Shown one piece after another: positions 42,258-49,264 of a stretch of 64,000 nucleotides of DNA. A model generated the notes under the pieces. That model did no database searches, was not told where the DNA came from, and saw only the letters and a list, made by a program, of their open reading frames with translations. Every line of letters starts with the position of its first letter. The stretch's first letter is position 1. A program made the translations under genes and the position numbers. Source of the stretch: Bacillota bacterium (GTDB taxonomy: Bacteria; Bacillota; Bacilli; Paenibacillales; Paenibacillaceae); NCBI GenBank assembly GCA_023460795.1, contig JAEWPC010000035.1, forward strand, positions 62,001 through 126,000. Reading direction: 5' to 3'.

Positions 42258-43118
42258 ATGGAAGTCGCATTCGAATATCCGGTCGTTAGGTTAACCTATA
42301 AATCCGTAGGCGAGCGGCAGCTCTCGCTATACGTTTTCGAATCTTTACGGAAAGGGACGAACCGCCCGGCTATTCTTTTCCTTAACGGCGGTAGCTTCAG
42401 CCCTCAACCGTTCTTCACCGCTGCGCAGTTCCAGCATCAAGCTAACTTTTTCTCAACGTTAGGCATGGTAGGGATTTGCGTCGATTATCGCAACGGGGCA
42501 GACGCGGGTTTCGTTCCGGACCAAGCCATCAAGGATGCGAAATCCGCTGTTCGATGGGTGAGAGATCACAGCGATGAATTAGGAATAGATCCGGACCGAA
42601 TCGCGATGTGCGGAGCTTCCGCTGGGGGCTATGTCGCCGTTTCGTCGATCATGTTCGATCATTTGGACGACGATGTTCGCGAAAATCCTACGAATGCGGT
42701 CCCGAACTCGCTCATTATTTTTGCCGCCGGCATGGACGGAGTGGACATAATGGAGCGGCTGTATCCGGATTTGCAGGGCCAAGCCAGAGAGATGTCTCCA
42801 CTTCATCACATTCGCCAATGCCTGCCGCCGACGTTATGGATGTGCGGTTCTTCCGATGGAATCTTCGAGCAGAACCGAACGTTCGTAGAGCGTATGATCG
42901 AAGCTGGGAATCGTATAGACTTCATCGCGTACGAAGGGATGGAGCACGGCTTTTTTAACTATGGCAGGCATGAGAATAAGTATTACGACGAGACGAGAAC
43001 CGGGATGGAAAGGTTCGTGGCTTCGACATTACTCCATGGCGAGAAGGCGCAACGTGGCGAAACGCTTGACGATGTTGACGATAACGGCGATTCTGATGCT
43101 GCTCGCAGGATGCTCTAA
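42258..43118 (+). CDS. Alpha/beta hydrolase, esterase/lipase (HSL-like)
   Basis: 286 residues. AILFLNGGSFSPQPFF is the oxyanion-hole region, VCVDYRNGADAGF follows, nucleophile Ser is in MCGASAGGYVAVSS (G-x-S-x-G), catalytic Asp in WMCGSSDGIFE and His in YEGMEHGFFNY. Likely a cytoplasmic carboxylesterase or deacetylase acting on small esters. The last 80 bases overlap the N-terminus of the lipoprotein gene in another frame, so the C-terminal tail (EKAQRGETLDDVDDNGDSD) is hydrophilic and disordered. Confidence 0.85.
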   Translation: MEVAFEYPVVRLTYKSVGERQLSLYVFESLRKGTNRPAILFLNGGSFSPQPFFTAAQFQHQANFFSTLGMVGICVDYRNGADAGFVPDQAIKDAKSAVRWVRDHSDELGIDPDRIAMCGASAGGYVAVSSIMFDHLDDDVRENPTNAVPNSLIIFAAGMDGVDIMERLYPDLQGQAREMSPLHHIRQCLPPTLWMCGSSDGIFEQNRTFVERMIEAGNRIDFIAYEGMEHGFFNYGRHENKYYDETRTGMERFVASTLLHGEKAQRGETLDDVDDNGDSDAARRML

Positions 43119-43608
43119 CGGCTCGAAAATCGAGTGGCAGACGAAGGAACTCGGCCCATTGACCTTCGAGTATCCGAAGGATTGGGTCGTGCCGGACTTG
43201 GGCGACCAATTCCTTGCCTACATATCAAGGGAGTCGTATAGGCCGGCCAGGGGGCTTAAGGACTCGGTCATTATTCTGTTCGGTCAGGATATTCATGCAG
43301 AACAAAGCCCCAGGGATTTCATCGAGCAAAGCTTTATAGGCGAATCAGGCAAAATCGTCGGCGAGAGCGAGGAACTCGTAGGCGGATATCAGGCCCAGAG
43401 AATAGAAGCGGTTGCGGTAGAGGAAGCGGACGAGGACAATCCGGAAGATTACAACGTTCATACGATCGCCTATGAGGTAGACACGCAATCGCCGCTTGCC
43501 GTCGTTTTTCTTCTTCAATACAAGGATGGATATAAGGACGATGTCGACATCTTCGAACATCTCTTGGAAAGCGTCGAATTCGACCCGAAAAAGAGGCAGA
43601 CCTTATGA
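43054..43608 (+). CDS. Lipoprotein, PsbP/DcrB-like domain
   Basis: 184 residues from GTG 43054. Residues 1-17 form a lipoprotein signal ending in MLLAGC, with Cys the modified residue. The mature part (GPLTFEYPKDWVVPDLGDQFLAY, later IAYEVDTQSPLAVVFLLQYKDGYKDDVDIFEHLLESVEF) looks like the PsbP/DcrB/Mog1 fold often seen in small bacterial lipoproteins; function unknown. GAGAAGG lies 6-8 bases before GTG; ATG 43036 is an alternative. It overlaps the esterase gene by 65 bp, which is a large overlap. Confidence 0.75.
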   Translation: MAKRLTMLTITAILMLLAGCSNGSKIEWQTKELGPLTFEYPKDWVVPDLGDQFLAYISRESYRPARGLKDSVIILFGQDIHAEQSPRDFIEQSFIGESGKIVGESEELVGGYQAQRIEAVAVEEADEDNPEDYNVHTIAYEVDTQSPLAVVFLLQYKDGYKDDVDIFEHLLESVEFDPKKRQTL

Positions 43609-43665
43609 TCATCTGAAATAACGGCACGTTCGGGAGCAAATTCGTTTGTAGCGGAGGTGGGCCGA

Positions 43666-44457
43666 TTGAGCGGTATAATCCATCCGTTGTCTATGGAACT
43701 CAGGACTCTGCTGTCCGGATGCACGATGGTGGCGAATCGAATCGGCCATTCGGGCAGCGCGGTATATCGGATTAACGATTTTCAAGGAAAAGCAGCTTAT
43801 CTCAAAATAGCCCCATCTGCTTGGAACATGTCCCTGCGAGGGGAGAAGGACGCATTGAGCTGGTTGAAGGGGAAGGCGCCGGTGCCGGAGCTTCTCTACT
43901 ATGAAACTTATAACGGCATGGATTACATGCTGACTTCGGAGATCGTCGGTCAAGACGCCTCGCGGGAAGAGAACCTCGCCGATCCGGAGCAAACCATACG
44001 GCTGTATGCGGAGGGGCTAAGGCTGCTCCACCGTATCCCGATCGAGGGGTGTCCCATGGATCGAACGTTAAAGCGCAAGCTTAAGTTAGCCGAGCGGAGA
44101 GTCGGGGAAGGCTTGGTCCGCGAGGACGATCTGGAAGAAGAGAACGGGCACAGAAAGCCGATCGACATCTACCGCGAGCTCATGGATACGCAGCCGAGAC
44201 AGGAAGATTTGGTGTTCGCCCACGGAGATTATTGCATGCCGAACGTCATCCTCGATGGCAACCGGGTATCGGGCTTCATCGATCTTGGAGGAGCCGGAGT
44301 CGCCGATCGGTATCAGGATCTCGCGCTCGCGGTCCGAAGTTTGAGACATAACTATCGAACGGATGAATATAAATCCCTGTTTATGGCGTACTACGGGCTG
44401 AGCCATTGGGATGAGGAGAAAATCGACTATTACATTTTGCTGGACGAAATGTTCTAA
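43666..44457 (+). CDS. Aminoglycoside phosphotransferase-like kinase (APH(3') type)
   Basis: 263 residues from TTG 43666, with GGAGG 8 bases upstream. GHSGSAVYRINDF-GKAAYLKI is the nucleotide-binding start with catalytic Lys, WLKGKAPVPELLYYE follows, then catalytic loop FAHGDYCMPNVILDG and magnesium-binding GFIDLGGAGVADRYQDLALAVRSL. The length (about 264) and these blocks match APH(3') aminoglycoside 3'-phosphotransferases. The usual motif Asp is in HGDYC. Resistance to kanamycin-type drugs is likely by family, not shown by sequence alone. AT-rich repeats follow it. Confidence 0.85.
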   Translation: MSGIIHPLSMELRTLLSGCTMVANRIGHSGSAVYRINDFQGKAAYLKIAPSAWNMSLRGEKDALSWLKGKAPVPELLYYETYNGMDYMLTSEIVGQDASREENLADPEQTIRLYAEGLRLLHRIPIEGCPMDRTLKRKLKLAERRVGEGLVREDDLEEENGHRKPIDIYRELMDTQPRQEDLVFAHGDYCMPNVILDGNRVSGFIDLGGAGVADRYQDLALAVRSLRHNYRTDEYKSLFMAYYGLSHWDEEKIDYYILLDEMF

Positions 44458-44475
44458 ACAAGTGGGACAGGCCTG

Positions 44476-44662
44476 AATTAACAACCATATGCAGTTATTC
44501 AAGGTCAGATCGCATGCAAGCAAGGAAATAACGCGCATACGCAGTTATTAAACGACTCTTGCAAGAAAACGACCAAATTTGATTCAAATAACCGCAAATC
44601 GTTGTTATTTCCCGATCACTGAGGCTAGACGCATAAAATAACTGCGATTGGTTTTTATTTTT
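44476..44662. repeat. Four imperfect AATAAC...GTTATT palindromes
   Basis: Units of about 25 bp at 44476-44500, 44526-44550, 44585-44611 and 44634-44662, each an imperfect inverted repeat built on AATAAC-GC...GC-GTTATT. Spacing between unit starts is 50, 59 and 49 bp. They fill the 256-bp gap between the APH-like gene and the next membrane protein gene; the last ends in a T-rich run and might terminate transcription. Confidence 0.7.
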
Positions 44663-44713
44663 CAATTTGAACTCGGTCACGGGTGTTGTAGGATATCGGG
44701 ATGGAGGTGTTCT

Positions 44714-45229
44714 ATGTCGCAACCGAAGGCTCCATCCGTTCTGCGGGGGACGGTAGGCAAGTATATCATGATGAAGCTAGCCGCGGCGGGAGCGACTTAT
44801 GTGTCCGTTGCTCTGTTCTTCGGTTTACTCGGCTTCTTAGGCGGTCCAATAAGCGCTATTTATGTCTTCGCCATGTCAGCGCTGTTAAGCATGAACGTCC
44901 TATATACGTATGGGATTGCATATTCCTTGCTTGCGGATTGGATACTTAAACTTACGAAAATGGACAATGTGTATCTCGGTGCAATAACGTACGGGATCGG
45001 CGGAGTGCTTTTCCCCTTCGTCTGGGCATGGGGCGACCCATCTGCACCGCCTTTTTTCTTCGTTATGGGTATTCTGTGCTCGCTCGGTTTCTTCGGCTTG
45101 CAACGGGCGGTCAGACCGGAGCATCGCCATGGAAGTCGTGTGGTCATTGCGATTAGTACGGTGATTCCGGCCGTCTTAGTTCAGTCAGCCTACGGCATCC
45201 CGCTATTCGGGTTGTTCGGGTGGCACTAG
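44714..45229 (+). CDS. Membrane protein, unrecognised
   Basis: 171 residues with about five hydrophobic segments (MKLAAAGATYVSVALFFGLLGFLGG, AIYVFAMSALLSMNVLYTYGIAYSLL, GAITYGIGGVLFPFVWAW, FFVMGILCSLGFFGL, VIAISTVIPAVLVQSAYGIPLFG). No catalytic or transport motif. ATG 44714 follows GGAGGTG by 4-5 bases; longer in-frame extensions run into the palindromic repeats. Family unknown to me. Confidence 0.65.
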   Translation: MSQPKAPSVLRGTVGKYIMMKLAAAGATYVSVALFFGLLGFLGGPISAIYVFAMSALLSMNVLYTYGIAYSLLADWILKLTKMDNVYLGAITYGIGGVLFPFVWAWGDPSAPPFFFVMGILCSLGFFGLQRAVRPEHRHGSRVVIAISTVIPAVLVQSAYGIPLFGLFGWH

Positions 45230-45270
45230 CGTTCTACTTGCAATGGTAATTCCTATTGTGTTAATATCTG

Positions 45271-45288
45271 TTTGAACGTTCATTCAAA
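45271..45288 (+). promoter_or_regulatory. Operator-like palindrome upstream of tetR gene
   Basis: TTTGAACGTTCATTCAAA: TTTGAA and TTCAAA arms with an internal TGAACGTTCA palindrome. A related GTTTGAGTGTTCAAAC lies before the MMPL gene (45962-45977). Confidence 0.65.
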
Positions 45289-45332
45289 TCAAAATACGCT
45301 CTACATATCCCCTACGATACAGAGGTGTGCCG

Positions 45333-45932
45333 ATGACTGACGCAGACAAACGAGAGAGAATTATCGCGGCCGCTTATGACGTATTATCCCAGAAAGGGTA
45401 CGACCGGGCTTCCACGAAGGAGATCGCGACCACGGCCGGGGTTGCGCAGGGGCTGATCAACTACTATTTTCCGAGCAAGGATCAGCTGTTCGCGGAAGTG
45501 TTCCGCCGGGAGACCGAGCGGTATTGCAACTCGTTCGACGCGGTGTTCGAGGTCGATCCGAATGAACCGTTGACGATGGAAGCTATTGCTAAAGTGATGG
45601 AAGTGCCGAAGAGCAGGGTGCTCGACGAGCCGGAATGGTTCCGGCTTCGCTACGAGCTGTTCGCGATCGGACTTCGCAATGAGGCGGCGTTGCCGATTCT
45701 TAAGGATATGCTGGAAATTAAGACCAAGCATGTCGCCAAGATCGTCAAGGATCTAACCGGGCTCCCTTCGGAGCAATCGGAAGGTTTGGCCGCAATCCTG
45801 CATTCCGTAATCGAAGGGTTGGCGCTGCAGAAAATCGCCGATCCCGACTTCAAATACGACGAAGCCTACGCGTTGCTGTCGCAAATGCTGGGCGCGTATT
45901 ACGCAACGTTTTGCGAAAAGGGAGAAACTTAA
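45333..45932 (+). CDS. TetR/AcrR family transcriptional regulator
   Basis: 199 residues from ATG 45333, AGAGGTG 5 bases upstream. The N-terminal helix-turn-helix (residues about 6-52: DKRERIIAAAYDVLSQKGYDRASTKEIATTAGVAQGLINYYFPSKDQLFAEVF) is a classical TetR domain. The C-terminal domain is a helical ligand pocket. It is followed after 69 bp by an MMPL exporter gene and both promoters carry similar palindromes, so it most likely represses itself and the exporter until a ligand binds. Confidence 0.93.
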   Translation: MTDADKRERIIAAAYDVLSQKGYDRASTKEIATTAGVAQGLINYYFPSKDQLFAEVFRRETERYCNSFDAVFEVDPNEPLTMEAIAKVMEVPKSRVLDEPEWFRLRYELFAIGLRNEAALPILKDMLEIKTKHVAKIVKDLTGLPSEQSEGLAAILHSVIEGLALQKIADPDFKYDEAYALLSQMLGAYYATFCEKGET

Positions 45933-45961
45933 GCGTTCTTCTCTCTTTTTTCATGCATATT

Positions 45962-45977
45962 GTTTGAGTGTTCAAAC
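45962..45977 (+). promoter_or_regulatory. Second operator-like palindrome, before the MMPL gene
   Basis: GTTTGAGTGTTCAAAC, 16 bp with 6-bp arms GTTTGA/TCAAAC, 24 bp before the MMPL start. Similar to the site before tetR, so probably bound by the same regulator. Confidence 0.65.
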
Positions 45978-46001
45978 AGGAATAGAGGAGAGTGGAGAGA
46001 A

Positions 46002-48326
46002 ATGCATCGATTGTTGTTAGGTTGGGGTAACAGAATTCATAAGCTGAGATGGGTCGTCGTATCCTTGTGGATCGTCTGCCTGTTGCTCGGGGGCATCGCC
46101 TTCGGCAAGCTGACGCCGCTGCTCAGCGGCGGAGGATGGGACGTTCCGGGATCGCATTCGAAAGAATCGATAGACCTGATCACGACTCAATTCGAAGGAC
46201 GGTCCGAGAGCGCGATGACGCTCGTCGTCCGGGATCCGCAGCACGCGGTCGGCACGCCGGAATACGGCGAGAAGCTGAAGCAGATCGTCGACACCGTAAG
46301 GGTCGAGGAAGGCGTAACCAACGTATTCAGCATTCTGGACGCTTCGGAAGGTATCGCGTCGAGCTTGGTGGGCAAGGACCCGAACATGAGCATCGCGCTC
46401 GTCGAGATCAACGAGAAGGCCGACTTCGTGATGAATACGGTGCCGGACTTTCAAGATCGCGTCGTCGATCAAGGCAAGAGCCTCGGAGTAGAAAGCTACC
46501 TCGTAGGCGGCATCGCCTTCTGGGGCGAAAGCAGCGTGCAAAGCCAAGAAGGACTCGCGAAAGCCGAGATGATCGTGTTCCCGCTCATCATTATTATTCT
46601 GCTGATCGTATTCCGTTCGGTCGTTGCGATGATTACGCCGCTTATGGTTACGATCGCTTCCATCATGGTCGCGATGGGCATCGTCTATCTCGTCGCCCGG
46701 GAAGTGGAGCTGTCGGTGTTCGTGACGAACTCCGCCATGATGCTCGGCCTCGGGGTCGGCATCGACTACTCGTTGTTCATCGTCAGCAGGTTCAAATCGG
46801 AGCTTGAAGTGCCGGGCCGCACGAAGCAGGAAGCGGTGGCTATTACGCTCGCTACCGCCGGACATACCGTATTGTTCTCGGCGCTTACCGTAATCGCCGC
46901 GCTATCCGCGATGTTCGTGGTACCGCTGGCTGCGATCAAGGCTATCGCCTTCGGGGGCATCGCCGTCGTCTTCGTCGCCGGATTGGCTAGCTTAACGTTG
47001 TTGCCGGCAGTGCTCGTCATGCTCGGCACGCGCATTAACAAAGGCCGCATTCCGATCTTCCGCGCCAGACCGGCCGGCAAGATCAGCGGTTGGAGACGTT
47101 GGACGAACGGCATCATGCGCCGTCCGGTATTGTTCTTGATCCTTACGCTAATCGCGCTGATCGCAGCCGCTTCCCCGGCGCGCGACATGAAACTGGATTC
47201 TCCGGACATCCGCACGCTGCCTGAGGATACGGCGGTCCGCCAAGGAACAACGTTGCTGCAGCAATCGTTCGGCATCGGCGCGGCGGGGCAGATCAGCATC
47301 GTGCTTCGCAACGAAGGAAGCGAGTTGGGCACTCAAGAAGGGCTAGCGAAGATAGAGAAGCTGGCGTCGGATCTGAAGACGCAAGAGCACGTCATCAACG
47401 TATCGTCCGTCTCGTCGCTCTTCCCGGGCATGGATGCGGCAACCGTAGCCGGAGCGCTCCAGAACGGAGGCGGCGCGCTGCCTGCGGATCTGAATCTAAT
47501 GGTTAAACGTTATATCAGCAACGACAGGCATACGAGCTTAATCGAAGTGGCGGTGGATCAGTACGGTTCGAGCGATGAAGCAAGGGACGTCGTCAAGCAA
47601 CTGCGGGACGATCTGCTCCCGGCGGCCGATTTACCGGCCGGCACGACGTTCCACATCGGCGGGGAGACGATCACGGGAATGGACACGTCCGAAGCGCTCA
47701 ACGACAGCTTGCTCCCGGCGCTCGGCGTCATGCTCGTGCTGATCTTCTTGATCCTTGTGCTGACGTTCCGCAGTTTGTTGCTTCCGCTCAAAGCCATTAT
47801 CTTGAACTTGTTCTCGGTCGCGGCTACCTATGGGCTTCTCGTGCTCGTCTTCGCGCTTGGGTACGGCAACGAGATCTTTGATGTCGAAGCGAACGGATAT
47901 ATCGTGCATTTCGTGCCGATGCTGCTGCTCGCGCTGTTGTTCGGCCTGAGCACCGACTACGAGGTGTTCCTCGTCAGCCGGATTAAGGAAGAATACGACC
48001 GTTCCGGCAAGCACGAGGACAGCATCGCGGAAGGCATGGAGAAGACCGGCCCGCTCATTACGGGCGCGGCGTTGCTGATGGTCGCCGTGTTCACGGGCTT
48101 CGCCTTCTCGGGCGTGCCGCCGATACAGATGCTCGGCTTCGGCATGGCCGTCGCGATCGCGCTCGACTCCACGCTTATCCGGATGCTTCTTGTTCCGGTG
48201 GCGATGAAGCTGCTCGGCAAGTACAACTGGTGGTTCCCTGGACGTAAAATGGCGCATCCACAAACGCATGATAGTGCGTCGGAAAAGCGGAAAAGCGCTA
48301 GCGTGGCGGATTTGCGGGGAAGGTAA
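46002..48326 (+). CDS. MMPL/RND family transporter
   Basis: 774 residues with two halves of the RND plan: one N-terminal helix, a large outside loop, and five to six helices, repeated. Membrane blocks include VFPLIIIILLIVFRSVVAMITPLMVT, MMLGLGVGIDYSLFIVSRF with the conserved GxxxDY proton-relay motif, and in the second half LLALLFGLSTDYEVFLVSRI. Such proteins (YdfJ-like, MmpL) export lipids, antibiotics or dyes with proton motive force. ATG 46002 follows GGAGAGAA. Under control of the TetR regulator upstream. Confidence 0.93.
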   Translation: MHRLLLGWGNRIHKLRWVVVSLWIVCLLLGGIAFGKLTPLLSGGGWDVPGSHSKESIDLITTQFEGRSESAMTLVVRDPQHAVGTPEYGEKLKQIVDTVRVEEGVTNVFSILDASEGIASSLVGKDPNMSIALVEINEKADFVMNTVPDFQDRVVDQGKSLGVESYLVGGIAFWGESSVQSQEGLAKAEMIVFPLIIIILLIVFRSVVAMITPLMVTIASIMVAMGIVYLVAREVELSVFVTNSAMMLGLGVGIDYSLFIVSRFKSELEVPGRTKQEAVAITLATAGHTVLFSALTVIAALSAMFVVPLAAIKAIAFGGIAVVFVAGLASLTLLPAVLVMLGTRINKGRIPIFRARPAGKISGWRRWTNGIMRRPVLFLILTLIALIAAASPARDMKLDSPDIRTLPEDTAVRQGTTLLQQSFGIGAAGQISIVLRNEGSELGTQEGLAKIEKLASDLKTQEHVINVSSVSSLFPGMDAATVAGALQNGGGALPADLNLMVKRYISNDRHTSLIEVAVDQYGSSDEARDVVKQLRDDLLPAADLPAGTTFHIGGETITGMDTSEALNDSLLPALGVMLVLIFLILVLTFRSLLLPLKAIILNLFSVAATYGLLVLVFALGYGNEIFDVEANGYIVHFVPMLLLALLFGLSTDYEVFLVSRIKEEYDRSGKHEDSIAEGMEKTGPLITGAALLMVAVFTGFAFSGVPPIQMLGFGMAVAIALDSTLIRMLLVPVAMKLLGKYNWWFPGRKMAHPQTHDSASEKRKSASVADLRGR

Positions 48327-48335
48327 TCAATTAAA

Positions 48336-48383
48336 AAGGGGCTGTCACGTAGTCATTGTTAAGATGACCAAGTGACAGCCCTT
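48336..48383. terminator. Intrinsic terminator after MMPL gene
   Basis: AAGGGGCTGTCAC (48336-48348) pairs with GTGACAGCCCTT (48372-48383), with an inner GTCAT/ATGAC stem. Confidence 0.85.
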
Positions 48384-48421
48384 ATTACGGTTCTGGGGAA
48401 TAGACTATCGGCAAGCCTCGA

Positions 48422-48549
48422 CTGTATGAAGTACAGTTAGTTAATTCAAAGTGTCATTTGTAGGCTAAATACCTGCACCGATTACAATAATTTAACGCCA
48501 AAGCCGTCGAAACCCTGCATTTTCTCCGAACTAACTGTACTTCGTACAG
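48422..48549. repeat. Element bounded by 21-bp inverted repeats
   Basis: CTGTATGAAGTACAGTTAGTT (48422-48442, 21 positions) and its near-perfect inverted copy at 48529-48549 (key bases AACTAACTGTACTTCG, one mismatch) bound about 86 bp of AT-rich non-coding sequence. Each arm is itself partly palindromic (CTGTA-N-TACAG). Looks like a small mobile-type or regulatory repeat. The rest of the 310-bp gap 48327-48636 holds the terminator and no gene I can see. Confidence 0.6.
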
Positions 48550-48636
48550 CATACAAACCAAGGAAGCATCTGATTCGTAGTAACAACTGCGGTTCATGCA
48601 GTTGTGGCGATTGATGCTGTTAACAATCTCTGACCG

Positions 48637-49041
48637 TCAATCCGTAATATTGCGAGTATAGTACTCGATAATGTCCCTGCGCCTAATAATGCCGATGAAC
48701 ATGCCGCCGTCGTCGACGACCGGAACGAAGTTCTGGTCTGCCGCGAGCTGCAGCATGTCGTCTAAATCCGCTTCCAGACGGACGCATTCGTGATGGATGC
48801 GTTTCTTGACTTGGGTGACGGGGACGGTGTCCAGGTTATCGAACGTAAGGCCCGGCGTGTTCTTCAGCTTCCATAACAGATCGCCCTCGGACAACGTACC
48901 GAAATATTTGCCTTCCTCGTCGATGATCGGAATAGCCGTATAGTGACAGCGCTCCAGATGCGTGATCGCATCGAGCATCGTGGCGCCAGCAGAGAGGTAC
49001 GCCACTCGATCCTTGGGCAGCAAGAAATGCTCAATTCGCAT
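48637..49041 (-). CDS. CBS domain pair protein
   Basis: 134 residues made of two CBS motifs: residues about 5-60 (LLPKDRVAYLSAGATMLDAITHLERCHYTAIPIIDEEGKYFGTLSEGDLL) and about 75-130 (HECVRLEADLDDMLQLAADQNFVPVVDDGGMFIGIIRRRDIIEYY). Such small proteins bind AMP/ATP or cyclic di-AMP and signal energy or osmotic state; DarB/CbpB of Bacillus and Listeria are comparable stand-alone forms, but specific orthology is not claimed. TGGAGGG precedes ATG by 7 bases. A palindrome at 49098-49115 lies upstream. Confidence 0.88.
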   Translation of the reverse strand: MRIEHFLLPKDRVAYLSAGATMLDAITHLERCHYTAIPIIDEEGKYFGTLSEGDLLWKLKNTPGLTFDNLDTVPVTQVKKRIHHECVRLEADLDDMLQLAADQNFVPVVDDGGMFIGIIRRRDIIEYYTRNITD

Positions 49042-49097
49042 AACGATCCCTCCAGTGGACAGAAGTTATCTACTATTAAACCATAAAACGGCCGTCC

Positions 49098-49115
49098 AAT
49101 GTAATGCTTTACATT
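49098..49115 (-). promoter_or_regulatory. Operator-like palindrome upstream of the CBS gene
   Basis: AATGTAATGCTTTACATT: 7-bp arms AATGTAA/TTACATT around 4 bases, 57 bp before the CBS gene start. The binding protein is unknown. Confidence 0.5.
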
Positions 49116-49195
49116 ATTTGTGTGATTCCCAGGCGTATAGCGCGATCCGCCAACCCGTGGTATGATTCTGAGTATACCATACGCGGCGAAGCACG

Positions 49196-49228
49196 CCCCC
49201 GGCCGGACGGCCTTCTGTCTGCCGGGGG
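49196..49228 (+). other. GC-rich hairpin in the topB leader
   Basis: CCCCCGGC (49196-49203) pairs with GCCGGGGG (49221-49228) around 17 bases, 37 bp before the topB start. No T tract follows. Confidence 0.45.
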
Positions 49229-49264
49229 TTCGTTGTTCGTCCGCGCGGAGAGGAACGAGCAGAC

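Noticed and set aside
49196..49228. Terminator upstream of topB
   Set aside because: The GC-rich hairpin lacks a T tract and lies within the likely topB leader, so it is only listed as a hairpin.
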